Source: Halopseudomonas pertucinogena (GTDB taxonomy: Bacteria > Pseudomonadota > Gammaproteobacteria > Pseudomonadales > Pseudomonadaceae). Taken from it: a stretch of 64,000 nucleotides of DNA. Below the pieces are notes generated by a model, which saw nothing but the letters and a program-made list of their open reading frames with translations, had not been told where the DNA came from and did no database searches. The position numbers were made by a program, and so were the translations under genes. The stretch lies in assembly GCF_014646575.1 (NCBI RefSeq), contig NZ_BMNN01000001.1, positions 1-64,000 of the forward strand, read 5' to 3'. Of this stretch, positions 27,928-39,361 are shown piece by piece (position 1 is the first letter of the stretch; every line of letters begins with the position of its first letter).

Positions 27928-28568
27928 CAATGAACGTCCTTCTGCCGGGTGCCGAAGATCTTGTCACCGGCATCGCCCAGGCCGGGGATGATGTAGCCCT
28001 GTTCATTGAGCCGCTCGTCGACCGAAGCAGTGAATATCTCCACGTCCGGATGCAGCGCGTTCACCCGCTTGATGCCTTCGGGGGCCGCTACCAGCACCAG
28101 GGCCCGGATCTCGTGCGCGCCGGCACGCTTGAGCAGCTCGATGGTGGCAATCATGGAGCCCCCGGTCGCCAGCATCGGGTCGACAATCAGAGCACGCCGC
28201 TGGTTGAGCTCGCCGACCAGCTTCTCCATATAGGTATCCGCTTCCAGGGTCTCCTCGTTGCGTACCAGTCCGATCATGCTGACCCGGGCGCTGGGGATGA
28301 GACTCAGAACACCGTCGAGCATGCCCAGGCCAGCACGCAGGATCGGCACGACGGTGATTTTCTTGCCGGCGAGTTTCTCGACGTCGACATTGCCGCACCA
28401 ACCCTGGATAGTATGGGTCTCAACCGGCATGTCCTTGGTGGCTTCATAGGTCAGCAGGGCAGCAATTTCCTGCGCCAGTTCACGGAAGTTCTTGGTACTG
28501 ATATCGTTGCGACGCATCAGACCGAGTTTATGGCGGATAAGGGGGTGCTGAATTTCACGGATCTTCAT
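27927..28568 (-). CDS. upp: Uracil phosphoribosyltransferase
   Basis: Converts uracil + PRPP to UMP. The 213-residue enzyme starts [20 protein letters not shown], has the PRPP loop [14 protein letters not shown] (about residues 128-141) and the C-terminal uracil-binding [17 protein letters not shown] (about 193-209). ATG 28568 is used; upstream in-frame codons to 28652 do not resemble the family. It is divergent from the hypoxanthine phosphoribosyltransferase-like gene (152 bp between). Confidence 0.96.
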   Translation of the reverse strand: MKIREIQHPLIRHKLGLMRRNDISTKNFRELAQEIAALLTYEATKDMPVETHTIQGWCGNVDVEKLAGKKITVVPILRAGLGMLDGVLSLIPSARVSMIGLVRNEETLEADTYMEKLVGELNQRRALIVDPMLATGGSMIATIELLKRAGAHEIRALVLVAAPEGIKRVNALHPDVEIFTASVDERLNEQGYIIPGLGDAGDKIFGTRQKDVH

Positions 28569-28720
28569 TGGTGGGATTCCAGGCGGGCCAAATACGCCGA
28601 TAGCGTAAACCAATGTGGCAGGCCGGTCATCCGCAAAGCTGCGCCAAATCATCGCATTGCTTGCATGGCTGCGTCAGGTGCAGTATTTTGCGTCGCTTTT
28701 CCATGCCCCGGAGGCTTTGC

Positions 28721-29278
28721 ATGTCCCTTGATCTCGATCACGTCAGACAGGTGATGGAAGAGGCCGATTGCCTCTACACTCAGCAGCAGGTCGAGGCTGC
28801 CATGGACAGGATGGCGGCCGCCATCACCGATCAGCTGAAGGACAGCAACCCGATCGTCTACAGCGTGATGAACGGCGGGCTGATCATTGCCGGCCAGTTG
28901 CTCACCCGCCTGAATTTCCCGATGGAAGTGGGCTACCTGCACGCCACCCGCTACCGCAACAAGCTGTCCGGCAGCGAGCTGTTCTGGAAGGCCCGGGCCG
29001 AGCATTCTCTGGTTGGGCGCACGGTGCTGATCATCGACGACATTCTGGACGAAGGGCACACCCTGGCGGCGATCATGGAATATTGTCGCGATGCCGGTGC
29101 CGAGCAGGTGCTCACCGCCGTGCTGCTGGACAAGACCCACGACCGCAAGGCCTATCCGGACATGCGTGCCGACTTCACCGGGCTGGATGTGGTCGACCGC
29201 TACGTCTTCGGCTACGGCCTGGACTACAAGGGCTACTGGCGCAATGCCGCCGGCATCTATGCGCTGAAGGGTCACTGA
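28721..29278 (+). CDS. Hypoxanthine-guanine phosphoribosyltransferase-like protein
   Basis: Type I phosphoribosyltransferase of 185 residues with the PRPP-binding motif VLIIDDILDEGHT (about residues 101-113) and the N-terminal PPi-loop region IVYSVMNGGLIIAGQL (about 44-59). It is the gene adjacent to upp in pseudomonads (PA4645 position), annotated there as hypoxanthine-guanine phosphoribosyltransferase; the exact base preference is an inference. GGAGG lies 8 nt before the ATG. It is convergent with sulP, stops only 6 bp apart. Confidence 0.9.
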   Translation: MSLDLDHVRQVMEEADCLYTQQQVEAAMDRMAAAITDQLKDSNPIVYSVMNGGLIIAGQLLTRLNFPMEVGYLHATRYRNKLSGSELFWKARAEHSLVGRTVLIIDDILDEGHTLAAIMEYCRDAGAEQVLTAVLLDKTHDRKAYPDMRADFTGLDVVDRYVFGYGLDYKGYWRNAAGIYALKGH

Positions 29279-29284
29279 GCCCGG

Positions 29285-31016
29285 TCAGTCTCCAGCGGCG
29301 CCCGCCGTCCGCTGTTCGTCGATCAGCCGGGCGGCACGCTCTGGGGTGACGGCGAAGCTTCTGACATCCCGCCGGGCGCCCACGCCGGCCCGTTTCAACT
29401 TGAGCCTCAGCGCCGGCTTCACTCCCGTCATGTAGACATGAATGCCCCGTTGTTCGAGGTCCAGCAGTGCCTGCTCGAACAGCACCAGGGCGCTCATGTC
29501 CATGCTCGGCACGGATTCCATGTCGATGATCAGGTGCCTGATCCGCTCATCGAACTGGCTCAGTGCGCGCAGCGCCTTGTCCGCAGCAGCGAAGAACAGG
29601 GGGCCATGGATACGGTATACCGCCAGGTCTTCCGGCAGTTGCCCGACGTCCGTGCGGGGCTGGTCCGGTGCTCCACCGCTGAGATCGGCCATGCGCTTGA
29701 TGAACAGCGCCGACGCCAGCAGCAGACCGACCCCCACCGCCAGCACCATGTCGAACAGTACGGTAAGAAGCAGGCAGATCATCAGCACCAGCACATCCTG
29801 ACGCGGGCCGACACGCAGCAGCCGAACCACCCGCCGCGCCTCACTCATGTTCCAGGCAACGATCAGCAGCATCGCCGCCAGTGATGCCATCGGCAGCCAG
29901 GCGAACAGCCGGGCCAGCAATACCACCGCGAGAAATATGACCAGCGCATGCACCACCGCCGCAATAGGTGAATGTGCCCCGCTGCGGACGCTGGTGGCGG
30001 TACGGGCGAGGGCGGCAGTGGCAGTGATCCCGCCGAAGAACGGCACCAGCATGTTGCCCAGCCCCTGACCGAGCAACTCGGCGTTGGGATCATGCCGGGT
30101 GCCGGCCATGCCGTCGGCCACCAGCGCGCAGAGCAGCGATTCGATAGCGCCGAGCATTGCGACGGCGATGGCCGAAGGCAGCAGCTGGCGCAGCAGCTCG
30201 AAATTTATCACCAGCGGCTGGCCATCGGCGCCGGGCAGTTGCCAGGGCAATACCCACTGGGGCGCGAAGGGCGGGATACCGGCATGGGTGACGCCATCCA
30301 GCTCGTAGCTGAAGCGGCTGCCGAGGGTGGCAACCGATACATCCAGATGCATCAGCAGGGCGCCCAGCAGGCTGCCCAGCAGCAGCGCAATCAGGTGGCC
30401 GGGGATGCGGCGCGTCAGCCGCGGCCAGAGAATGAGCACTGCCAGGGTCACTGCGCCGACCAGCGCATCGCCCGGGCTGAACGAAGGCAATGCCAGGGCC
30501 AGTGCGTGCAGCTGCTCAATGTAGTTGCTGTGCTGGCCGATTTCCTGCAGCCCGAAAAAGTCCTTGATCTGCAGCGTCGCGATGACGATGGCGATGCCTG
30601 CAGTGAAGCCCATCACCACGGGGTAGGGCACGAACTGGATCAGGTTGCCCATGCGCGCCAGACCGAGGGCGACCAGAATGGCCCCGGCCATCAGGGTCAC
30701 CAGCAGCAGTCCGCCCAGACCGTACTGCTGGGTGATTGGCAGCAGGATCACCACGAAGGCAGCGGTGGGCCCCGAGATATTGAAACGCGAACCGCCGCAC
30801 AGGGCGATGATGAGGCCCCCGACGATGCCGGTATAGAGGCCATGCTGCGGCGCCACGCCCACGGCGATGGCCAGCGCCATGCCCAGCGGGATGGCGATGA
30901 TGCCGACGGTGATGCCGGCAAGGATGTCGCTGCGAAGATGGGCCAGCGAATAGCCCTGGCGGAAGGTCTCGCGCAGGGCAGTGAAAAGAGGGGGGGCGAA
31001 AAGACGCGTTGGACAT
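29285..31016 (-). CDS. SulP/SLC26-family anion transporter with STAS domain, apparent frameshift in a G7 tract
   Basis: Transmembrane SulP permease (about 12 segments) followed by a cytoplasmic STAS domain (LPEDLAVYRIHGPLFFAAAD onward, last 130 residues). The substrate could be sulfate, bicarbonate or a dicarboxylate. The uninterrupted frame begins only at ATG 30880, inside TM1. Upstream in that frame the family N-terminus PPLFTALRETFRQGYSLAHL continues, but no start codon is available. A well-placed ATG (31016, with AGAGGA 6 nt upstream) encoding MSNASFRPP is out of frame by one base; removing one G from the seven-G run at 30990-30996 would join them into 576 residues. So this is a frameshifted, phase-variable or mis-sequenced gene. 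Confidence 0.85.
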
Positions 31017-31233
31017 GATGATTCCTCTATCGACAGCCCAGGTGCCTGCTGCGACGACAGATTGCAGGGCTACCCTGATGGAAATGCAGCAGGCCGCCTA
31101 TCAGCATACTCCTCGGCGGTCCGGCATTGTAGTGCCCGCGCTTCGCCTCGATCTGCGCGGTGCTGGTGGCCGGGCGGCCGGATGGTTACAATTTACCCCT
31201 TGTTGCTGGTTTATCTACTTGAAGAGGTTGTCC

Positions 31234-31536
31234 GTGCGTAAAGACAAGAAGAAGGTGGTTGGCGAGCCCATGACCGACGAACAGATTGCCGTGTTCCTCG
31301 GGTTCCGCCCGCAGGGTGACGAGCCGGTTGATCACTATATCCTGGCCCGGGCCTACCGGAGTCTGCGTGCGCATGACTTCATGCGCTTTCTCGAGATGTT
31401 TCAGGCGGCGGGGCACGACGTCAATGCCGTGGATGTCCGGGGGCGCACGGTACTGCAGCTCATCAGTGAACACGAACAGGCTGACGAGTACGTGGCGGCG
31501 CTTCTCGCAGCGGGCGCGCACCCGGTCGAAGAGTGA
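31234..31536 (+). CDS. PA4642-family conserved small protein, GTG start
   Basis: A 100-residue soluble protein of unknown function conserved in pseudomonads (the PA4642 family). It starts at GTG 31234, 6 nt after GAAGAGG, giving MRKDKKKVVGEP. The C-terminal part (about residues 45-100) reads like one ankyrin-type helix-turn-helix pair: RSLRAHDFMRFLEMFQAAGH then DVNAVDVRGRTVLQLISEH. It is divergent from sulP. No catalytic residues are evident. Confidence 0.8.
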   Translation: MRKDKKKVVGEPMTDEQIAVFLGFRPQGDEPVDHYILARAYRSLRAHDFMRFLEMFQAAGHDVNAVDVRGRTVLQLISEHEQADEYVAALLAAGAHPVEE

Positions 31537-31585
31537 TGACCGACGGCCGGTTGGCAAACTCATTCCATCGCTGGAGGAACCAGAT

Positions 31586-32170
31586 ATGTTGAAATATTCG
31601 CGCTGGGCAGGCGTCGTGGTGCTGGCAGCGGTGCTGGCCGGCTGCGCCCACAGCCCGCAGCAGTTGAACGTGGCACCGACGATCAACGCGCCGCTGAGTC
31701 AGGTGGCCCGTCAGCAGCCGGTGACGGTGACCGTGCAGGACAGCCGCAGCTCCCCGGTGCTGGGCACCCGCGGCGGGCTATATCCTGATTCCAGCAATCT
31801 GACCATCAACCCGCAGGCTATCGACCAGGTGCGTCAGCAGGTGGAACAGGCGCTGCGCAAGCTGGGGTTCCAGGTTGTGCCCCAGGGTACGCCCAATGCC
31901 AACAGTCTGGTGGTGAGTCTTGCCGAGCTGTCCTATGTCTCGCCCAAGGACGGCGTTTACGTCACCCAGGCGGATATCTCGGCCGCCTTCACTGCCGAGG
32001 TTCGTTCGCTGAACCAGCGCTACAATGGCCGCTACAGTGCTTCGGCCCAGCATCGCTTCGGCTATGCGCCCAACCAGGCCACCAACACCCGCCTGGTCAC
32101 CGAGGTCATGAGCGATGCCTTGTCGCGTGTCTTCCGCGACCCGGAAATCACCCGCGTTCTGCAGCAGTAA
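31586..32170 (+). CDS. YajG-like lipoprotein
   Basis: A 194-residue lipoprotein precursor with lipobox VLAGC (Cys about residue 19) and the YajG-family beta/alpha domain (SPQQLNVAPTINAPL after the lipobox; VQDSRSSPVLGTRGG near 58). Function is not established for the family. GGAGGA lies 7 nt upstream of the ATG; another frame-compatible region upstream overlaps the PA4642-like gene and is not used. Convergent with betT. Confidence 0.87.
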   Translation: MLKYSRWAGVVVLAAVLAGCAHSPQQLNVAPTINAPLSQVARQQPVTVTVQDSRSSPVLGTRGGLYPDSSNLTINPQAIDQVRQQVEQALRKLGFQVVPQGTPNANSLVVSLAELSYVSPKDGVYVTQADISAAFTAEVRSLNQRYNGRYSASAQHRFGYAPNQATNTRLVTEVMSDALSRVFRDPEITRVLQQ

Positions 32171-32181
32171 CCACAGTGAAA

Positions 32182-32201
32182 GGGCCACCTCCCGGTGGCC
32201 C
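32182..32201. terminator. Bidirectional hairpin between yajG-like gene and betT
   Basis: GGGCCACC, loop TCCC, GGTGGCCC makes a perfect 8-bp stem 11 nt after the lipoprotein stop and 11 nt before the betT stop. On the minus strand it is followed by TTTCACT, on the plus strand by GTTGTTG. Its place suits a shared terminator for the two convergent genes. Confidence 0.8.
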
Positions 32202-32211
32202 GTTGTTGCCA

Positions 32212-34260
32212 TCAGTCCGCTTTCGGCGGATGCAGCATCTCGTCATGCTCCGCCATGTTCCATGGCAGTACCCCGGGCGTCAGGTGCAGGAAGTCCAGAT
32301 ACTTCTCGAAATGGTCGAGAATGTCGCCGATCAGTTCCCTGTCGTCATAACCGTAGACGTCATAGGCCTGGCCGCCGCGGCGCAGAAAGACCTCGGCACG
32401 GTAGTAGAAGCTTTCCTCGTCAGCTGTTTCGGTGGTATCCGGATGGGCAAAGGCCGGGCGCAGATAATCACGCAGGCGGATTTCGTAGAGGAAGTCCAGC
32501 TGATCCGGTACCACCACTTCCAAATAGGCACGGCTGTGCTCCTCATCATAATGTACCTCTGCTGGCCATGACTGGGCCTGGAGCCCCTTGGCCACCCGGA
32601 TCATTGCGGTCAGAGCGGTACCCTTGATGAACTGCTCCACCTCATCCTTTTCCGGGTAGTTGACGATGCCTGCCAGGCGCTTGCGCCACAGCCTGGCACC
32701 CTGGTTGCCGCCGCTGCGGTTGGAATGCACGTTGACCTTCTGATGGTGACTCTCGATCACCAGCGCCCGCCACATGCCCAGAGCAGAAAGCAGCATGATG
32801 ATGGCAAACGGCAACGCGCTGGCGACCGCCATGCTCTGCAGGGCCTTGAGCCCACCGGCGAGCAACAGTACCGATGCCAGCACCCCGCTGAGAATGGCCC
32901 ATGCGCCACGCTGCCAGGCCGGTGTAACCAGAGCGCCGCCGGAGGCCAGCGAGTCGACCACCAGGGCACCGGAATCCGCCGAGGTGATGAAGAACAGCGT
33001 GATCAGCAGAACCGTGAGGAAGGAGGCGACTGCCGTGAACGGAAACTGCTCCAGCAGCTTGAACAGGGCGATGGCGTTGTCAGCCTGCACCTGGTCGATC
33101 AGCTCGTTATAGCCCTGGTTGATGATCAGGTGCAGCGCGGTGTCGCCAAACACCGAGAACCAGAAAAAGGTAAACAGCGTAGGCACCAGCATCACGCCGA
33201 AGACGAACTGGCGGATCGTCCGGCCACGGCTGATCTTGGCAATGAACAGGCCGACGAAGGGTGCCCAGGCGATGGTCCAGCCGAAAATGAACAGCGTCCA
33301 GTTGCCGATCCAGTCGCTGCGCGAATAGGCCTGCAGATTGAAGGTACGCTCGACAATGTTGTTCAGGTAGCTGCCGGTGTTCTGCAGAAAGGTTTCCAGA
33401 ATGAAAATGGTCGGGCCGACGAAGAAGATGAACAGCATCAGCGCGGTGGCGATGGCCATGTTGAGCATGGCCAACCGCTTGATGCCCTTGTCCATGCCTG
33501 CCACCACCGAGCCCATTGTCAGCAGGGTGATACCGCCGATACAGCCGATCTGTACCCAGGTACTGAGAGGAATTGATGGCCACAGGTAGTTGAGCCCCGC
33601 ATTCATCTGCGCCACCGACAGTCCCAGTGTCGTGGCAATACCGAACATGGTGCCGAGAATGGCGAAGGTGTCCACCGCGTGCCCGATCGGGCCGTGGATG
33701 CGTTCGCCGATCAGCGGATAGAGCGCCGAACGGATTGACAGCGGCAGGCCATGGCGGAAGGAGAAATAGGCCAGTACCAGCCCGGTCAGGCCGTAGATGG
33801 CCCAGATATGAAAACCCCAGTGGAAGAAGGCGATCTGCATGGCCTGTTTGGCCGCATCCACCGTCAGGCCTTCGGCTCCCTCGGGAGGGTCGGCATAATG
33901 GAGTACCGGCTCGGCGACCCCGAAGAACAGCAGGGCGATGCCGTAGCCGGCGGAGAACAACATGGCAAACCAGGCGGGGAAGCTGTATTGCGGGTCGGCA
34001 TGGTCGGGTCCCAGCTTGATGTGTCCCCATTTGCTCAGGGCAACGATGACCACGAATACCAGGAATATCGCCACTGCCAGCATGTAGAACCAGCCGAAGG
34101 TCTCGGTGATGTAACCCAGTACCGAAGCGAACAGCTCGCCGGCCAGTTCCGGCTGGCTGGCGGTACCGATGACCAGCAGCAGGATGAAAAAGAATGCCGG
34201 TATGAATACCGGCAGCAGGATGGTGGTGTTCCAGAGTCGTTTCCGTGTCGCTTCCGGCAT
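32212..34260 (-). CDS. betT: High-affinity choline transporter BetT (BCCT family)
   Basis: BCCT secondary transporter of 682 residues with about 12 membrane segments (about 10-500) and a long C-terminal cytoplasmic domain (about 510-682), the length class of osmosensing BetT. The family signature is seen in GWTIAWAPFVGLFIAKISRGRT (split; about residues 330-350). The C-terminal domain of such proteins senses osmotic strength. No betIBA genes are in the window. Expected regulation is by choline or osmolarity, but no operator is recognisable. Downstream stop is convergent with the YajG-like gene. Confidence 0.92.
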   Translation of the reverse strand: MPEATRKRLWNTTILLPVFIPAFFFILLLVIGTASQPELAGELFASVLGYITETFGWFYMLAVAIFLVFVVIVALSKWGHIKLGPDHADPQYSFPAWFAMLFSAGYGIALLFFGVAEPVLHYADPPEGAEGLTVDAAKQAMQIAFFHWGFHIWAIYGLTGLVLAYFSFRHGLPLSIRSALYPLIGERIHGPIGHAVDTFAILGTMFGIATTLGLSVAQMNAGLNYLWPSIPLSTWVQIGCIGGITLLTMGSVVAGMDKGIKRLAMLNMAIATALMLFIFFVGPTIFILETFLQNTGSYLNNIVERTFNLQAYSRSDWIGNWTLFIFGWTIAWAPFVGLFIAKISRGRTIRQFVFGVMLVPTLFTFFWFSVFGDTALHLIINQGYNELIDQVQADNAIALFKLLEQFPFTAVASFLTVLLITLFFITSADSGALVVDSLASGGALVTPAWQRGAWAILSGVLASVLLLAGGLKALQSMAVASALPFAIIMLLSALGMWRALVIESHHQKVNVHSNRSGGNQGARLWRKRLAGIVNYPEKDEVEQFIKGTALTAMIRVAKGLQAQSWPAEVHYDEEHSRAYLEVVVPDQLDFLYEIRLRDYLRPAFAHPDTTETADEESFYYRAEVFLRRGGQAYDVYGYDDRELIGDILDHFEKYLDFLHLTPGVLPWNMAEHDEMLHPPKAD

Positions 34261-34331
34261 ACGGGACTAGCTCCTCAGGTCTGATGTGTACCTTTGGAGT
34301 ATAGCCGCGTCAGATAAGTGCCCGTCCGGAT

Positions 34332-34793
34332 TCAGGTATCCATGCTGCAGGCTTCCACCTTGACCTTTGCGGTCCCGGCCCGAAGCATGCCAAGCTCCCG
34401 TGCAGCGGCCCGGGACACGTCAATGATGCGTCCACCGACAAAAGGCCCGCGGTCATTGACCCGCACCGCGGTGCTGCGCCCATTCTTCAGGTTGGTGATG
34501 CACAGCTGGGTATCGAAGGGCAGATGCGGATGTGCTGCGGTCAGCGCGGTTTCGTCGTACTCCTCGCCACTGGCGGTGGGCCGGCCGTGCAGGCGGGATG
34601 AGTAGTAGGAAGCGCGGCCCTCGGCATCGTAGCTCAGGCCCCCGCTGTCCATGGGGCTGTTGCCGACCGCAGTATGGCTGGACAACGCAAGCAGGACCGC
34701 CAGCAGCCAGTGCCTGCGCCACATCGGCTTGGTGCCGGTGGGGCGCAGGAGTTCACCGATAAGCCATTGCCAGAGAGCCATGCGCTCAGCCAT
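34332..34793 (-). CDS. RlpA-like double-psi beta-barrel protein
   Basis: A 153-residue (or 130 if starting at the internal Met near 34724) exported protein with a DPBB domain at about residues 55-150: [19 protein letters not shown], then [18 protein letters not shown] and [20 protein letters not shown]. It has a signal-like segment ([20 protein letters not shown]) but no lipobox Cys and lacks the SPOR domain of RlpA, so it is a small RlpA relative. RlpA enzymes cut denuded glycan strands. The ATG at 34793 overlaps the gatB stop by 8 nt. Confidence 0.83.
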   Translation of the reverse strand: MAERMALWQWLIGELLRPTGTKPMWRRHWLLAVLLALSSHTAVGNSPMDSGGLSYDAEGRASYYSSRLHGRPTASGEEYDETALTAAHPHLPFDTQLCITNLKNGRSTAVRVNDRGPFVGGRIIDVSRAAARELGMLRAGTAKVKVEACSMDT

Positions 34794-36231
34794 CCAGCTT
34801 CTGCTTCAGCAGTTCGTTGACCTGCTGCGGGTTGGCCTTGCCCTTTGATGCTCGCATGGCCTGGCCGACAAAGAAGCCGAACATCTTGCCGCGCTTGTTC
34901 TCGTCGCTGGCACGGTATTGCTCGACCTGCTCGGCGTTGGCGGCCAGGACCTCGTCCAGCAGGGCCTCGATCGCGCCGCTGTCGGTGACCTGTTTCAGGC
35001 CCCTGGCTTCGATGATCTGATCCGCACTGCCTTCACCGTTGGCCATGGCCTCGAACACCATCTTGGCAATCTTGCCGGAAATGGTGTTGTCCTTGATGCG
35101 CAGGATCATGCCGCCCAGGTGCTCGGCGCTGACCGGCGACTGGTCGATGTCGATATCCGATCTGTTCAGCAGGCTGGACAGCTCGCCCATCACCCAGTTG
35201 GCCGCCAGCTTGGCGTCGCCGCAGGTCTGCTGGACCTGTTCGAAGTAGTCGGCCATCTCGCGACTGGCCGACAGCACGCTGGCGTCGTAGGCGGACAGGC
35301 CGAACTCGCTCTGGAAGCGCTCGCGCTTCTGCTGGGGCAATTCGGGCAGCTCGCCGCGTACCTGCTCGACGAAGGCAGGCTCGATGATCACCGGCAGCAG
35401 GTCCGGGTCGGGGAAGTAGCGGTAGTCGTTGGCCTCTTCCTTGCTGCGCATGGAGCGCGTCTCGTCCTTGTTCGGGTCGTACAGGCGGGTTTCCTGGATG
35501 ACCTTGCCGCCGTCCTCGATCAGCTCGATCTGGCGCTGCACCTCGGTATTGATCGCCCGTTCGATGAAGCGGAACGAGTTGACGTTCTTGATCTCGCAGC
35601 GGGTGCCGAACTCGGTCTGGCCTTTCGGCCGCACCGAGACGTTGCAGTCGCAGCGGAACGAGCCCTCGGCCATGTTGCCGTCACAGATGCCCAGGTAGCG
35701 CACCAGCGAGTGGATGGTCCTGGCGTAGGCCACCGCCTCTTTCGCGCTGCGCATGTCCGGTTCGGAGACGATCTCCAGCAGCGGCGTGCCGGCCCGGTTC
35801 AGGTCGATGCCGCTCATGCCGTGGAAGTCTTCGTGCAGGCTCTTGCCGGCGTCCTCTTCCAGATGCGCACGGGTCACGCCGACACGCTTGACGGTGCCGT
35901 CATCCAGAGTGATGTCAACGAAACCCTTGCCGACAATGGGCAGCTCCATCTGGCTGATCTGATAGCCCTTTGGCAGGTCAGGATAGAAATAGTTCTTGCG
36001 GGCGAAGACGTTGGTCATGCCGATCTCGGCATTGATCGCCAGGCCGAACTTCACGGCGTTCTTCACTGCCTGGGCGTTGAGCACCGGCAGGGTGCCGGGC
36101 ATGGCCAGGTCGATCAGGCTGGCCTGGGTGTTGGGCTCGGCGCCGAAGGTAGTGTCGCTGCCGGAGAAGATCTTCGACGCGGTGGTGAGCTGTGCATGAA
36201 TTTCCAGCCCGATGACGATTTCCCATTGCAT
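34786..36231 (-). CDS. gatB: Aspartyl/glutamyl-tRNA amidotransferase subunit B
   Basis: Kinase/tRNA-binding subunit of GatCAB, which converts Asp-tRNA(Asn) or Glu-tRNA(Gln) to the amide. The 481-residue protein starts [20 protein letters not shown] and carries the conserved [20 protein letters not shown] (about residues 147-166) and the C-terminal YqeY-like tail domain (about 335-481, [17 protein letters not shown] onward). It follows gatA by only 2 nt, forming gatC-gatA-gatB with the RlpA-like gene behind it. Confidence 0.97.
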   Translation of the reverse strand: MQWEIVIGLEIHAQLTTASKIFSGSDTTFGAEPNTQASLIDLAMPGTLPVLNAQAVKNAVKFGLAINAEIGMTNVFARKNYFYPDLPKGYQISQMELPIVGKGFVDITLDDGTVKRVGVTRAHLEEDAGKSLHEDFHGMSGIDLNRAGTPLLEIVSEPDMRSAKEAVAYARTIHSLVRYLGICDGNMAEGSFRCDCNVSVRPKGQTEFGTRCEIKNVNSFRFIERAINTEVQRQIELIEDGGKVIQETRLYDPNKDETRSMRSKEEANDYRYFPDPDLLPVIIEPAFVEQVRGELPELPQQKRERFQSEFGLSAYDASVLSASREMADYFEQVQQTCGDAKLAANWVMGELSSLLNRSDIDIDQSPVSAEHLGGMILRIKDNTISGKIAKMVFEAMANGEGSADQIIEARGLKQVTDSGAIEALLDEVLAANAEQVEQYRASDENKRGKMFGFFVGQAMRASKGKANPQQVNELLKQKLDG

Positions 36232-36233
36232 GT

Positions 36234-37694
36234 TCAGTGTTCCTCAAGACCAGCCGGAGTACGCGTGTGCCAGTCGGTGGCCTGCTGATACTGGTGGGCG
36301 ATGTTCAGCAGTTGCGGTTCGCTGAAGTAGCGGCCCAGCAGCTGCATGCCGACCGGCAGGCCACTGGCGAAGCCGGCGGGCAGGGCGATACCGGGAATGC
36401 CTGCCAGATTGGCGGTGATGGTGTAGATGTCGGTCAGGTACAGGTTCACCGGATCATCGATCTTTTCGCCCAGCGCAAAGGCTGGCGCCGGGGAGGTGGG
36501 ACTGAGGATCACGTCCACCTCGTCGAAGGCCGCCATGAAATCATTCTTGATCATCCGACGGATCTTCTGCGCCTGCAGGTAGTAGGCATCGTAATAGCCG
36601 GCGGACAGGGCGTAGGTGCCCACCATGATACGGCGCTTGACCTCGTCGCCGAAGCCCTCGGCGCGGGAGCGCAGGTACAGGTCGTTGAGGTCCGTGGGGT
36701 TCTCGCAGCGGTAGCCGAAGCGCACGCCGTCGAAACGCGACAGGTTGGAGGACGCCTCGGCGGACGCGATCACGTAATAGGCAGGAATCGCCAGCTCGGC
36801 ATTCGGCAGGCTGATGTCCTTCACCTCGGCACCCAGCGCCTGCAACTGTGTGATCGCCGCACCGATGACGTCGGCAATGCTGGCGTCCAGGCCCTCGGCG
36901 AAATACTCCCTGGGCAGACCCACCCGCAGGCCGGCCAGCGGCTTGTTCAGCTCGGCGCTGTAATCCGGTACCGGCTGATCGACCGATGTCGAATCCCTTT
37001 CATCGAAGCCGGCCATGGCCTGCATCAGCATGGCGCAATCCTCGGCGCTGCGGGCCATCGGGCCGCCCTGATCCAGGCTTGAGGCGTAGGCAATCATGCC
37101 CCAGCGCGACAGCCGGCCATAGGTCGGCTTGAGTCCGGTGATGCCGGTGAAACCCGCAGGCTGACGGATGGAGCCGCCGGTATCGGTCCCGGTGGCCGCG
37201 GCGCACAACCGTGCGGCCACCGCCGCAGCCGAGCCGCCGGAGGAACCGCCGGGAATACGCCGGGTATCCCACGGGTTGCGCACCGGGCCATAGAAACTGG
37301 ACTCGTTGGAGGAGCCCATGGCGAATTCGTCCATGTTGGTCTTGCCAAGCATCACGGTGCCGGCGTCCAGCAGACGCTGGGTAATGGCCGACTCATAGGG
37401 CGCAATGAAGTTGTCGAGCATCTTCGAGCCGCAGCTGGTGCGCACGCCGCGGGTACAGAACAGGTCCTTGTGCGCGATCGGAATGCCGGTCAGCGGGCCT
37501 GCGGTGCCGTCGGCCAGGCGGGCATCGGCGGCGCGGGCCTGCTCCAGAGCCAGTTCGGGGGTGACCGTGATGAAACTGTTCAGGGTGCCGTCATGCTGCT
37601 CGACGCGCTTGAGGTACAGCTCGGTCAGCTCGACGCTGGAGATCGCCTTGCTGTGCAGGGCCGAGGACAGCTCGGCGAGGGATTTCTCATGCAT
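36234..37694 (-). CDS. gatA: Aspartyl/glutamyl-tRNA amidotransferase subunit A
   Basis: Glutaminase subunit of GatCAB, 486 residues, amidase-signature family. The Ser-cisSer-Lys triad is visible: Lys in [13 protein letters not shown] (about residue 76) and the serines in [15 protein letters not shown] (about 147-161) with [14 protein letters not shown] (about 169-182). ATG 37694 ([13 protein letters not shown]) is preferred over the in-frame start at 37715. It follows gatC by 21 nt. Confidence 0.97.
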   Translation of the reverse strand: MHEKSLAELSSALHSKAISSVELTELYLKRVEQHDGTLNSFITVTPELALEQARAADARLADGTAGPLTGIPIAHKDLFCTRGVRTSCGSKMLDNFIAPYESAITQRLLDAGTVMLGKTNMDEFAMGSSNESSFYGPVRNPWDTRRIPGGSSGGSAAAVAARLCAAATGTDTGGSIRQPAGFTGITGLKPTYGRLSRWGMIAYASSLDQGGPMARSAEDCAMLMQAMAGFDERDSTSVDQPVPDYSAELNKPLAGLRVGLPREYFAEGLDASIADVIGAAITQLQALGAEVKDISLPNAELAIPAYYVIASAEASSNLSRFDGVRFGYRCENPTDLNDLYLRSRAEGFGDEVKRRIMVGTYALSAGYYDAYYLQAQKIRRMIKNDFMAAFDEVDVILSPTSPAPAFALGEKIDDPVNLYLTDIYTITANLAGIPGIALPAGFASGLPVGMQLLGRYFSEPQLLNIAHQYQQATDWHTRTPAGLEEH

Positions 37695-37715
37695 GAAAGT
37701 GGAATCTCGTGTCAA

Positions 37716-38003
37716 TTATTCGATAACCCGGGGTACCAGATACAGCCCCTGTTCAGTGGCCGGAGCGATGGACTGCAGCGCGTCGCGCTGGTCGACTTCG
37801 GTGACCTCATCGGCGCGCAGACGCTGGGTGGCTTCCAGCGGGTGGGACAGGGGCTCGATGCCGCTGGTATCAACGGCCTGCATTCTGTCGATCAGACCCA
37901 TGATGCTGGACAGCTTGGCGGCGGTGGCGGGAATGTCCGCATCCTGGAGGCCAATGCGTGCCAGATGGGCGAGGCGTTCCACGTCGGAGCGATCCAGGGC
38001 CAT
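37716..38003 (-). CDS. gatC: Aspartyl/glutamyl-tRNA amidotransferase subunit C
   Basis: A 95-residue stabilising subunit of GatCAB beginning [19 protein letters not shown] with the usual helix-rich N-terminus and the DVTREDxx-type end replaced by [15 protein letters not shown] lies 5 nt upstream of the ATG. It is first in the gat operon and divergent from mreB (258 bp between), the usual Pseudomonas arrangement. Confidence 0.96.
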   Translation of the reverse strand: MALDRSDVERLAHLARIGLQDADIPATAAKLSSIMGLIDRMQAVDTSGIEPLSHPLEATQRLRADEVTEVDQRDALQSIAPATEQGLYLVPRVIE

Positions 38004-38231
38004 GTGTTTTCTCCTTGAAGCGAATGAGCCGGGTTAATGCGCGTGGTCCCGGGAAAAGGAGGGAATTTACCACATCCGCGCCTTGCCCAAAAACCCCGCC
38101 ATTGTTAGAGTTGCGACACTTCGGGACGTATCGATCAGTTGCCTGTGTCCGAGGCATACTGCCGCTGTTTGCCACGGGTCTGGTGGCCCTTTGCCAGGTA
38201 GCTGTCTTTTTTCCATGCTCCCGTGACTTAA

Positions 38232-39299
<1,068 letters not shown>

Positions 39300-39306
39300 C
39301 CGGCGT

Positions 39307-39328
39307 GGCCGGCCCGCCGGGGCCGGCC
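39307..39328 (+). terminator. Strong hairpin between mreB and mreC
   Basis: GGCCGGCCC, loop GCCG, GGGCCGGCC is a perfect 9-bp, all-G/C stem 7 nt after the mreB stop. No T tract follows, so it may act as an attenuator or 3' stabiliser that lets mreB exceed mreCD rather than a full terminator. It lies 24 nt before the mreC Shine-Dalgarno. Confidence 0.55.
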
Positions 39329-39361
39329 GTCTGAGCCGTCGCGTGCTGTCCCAAGGAGCCC

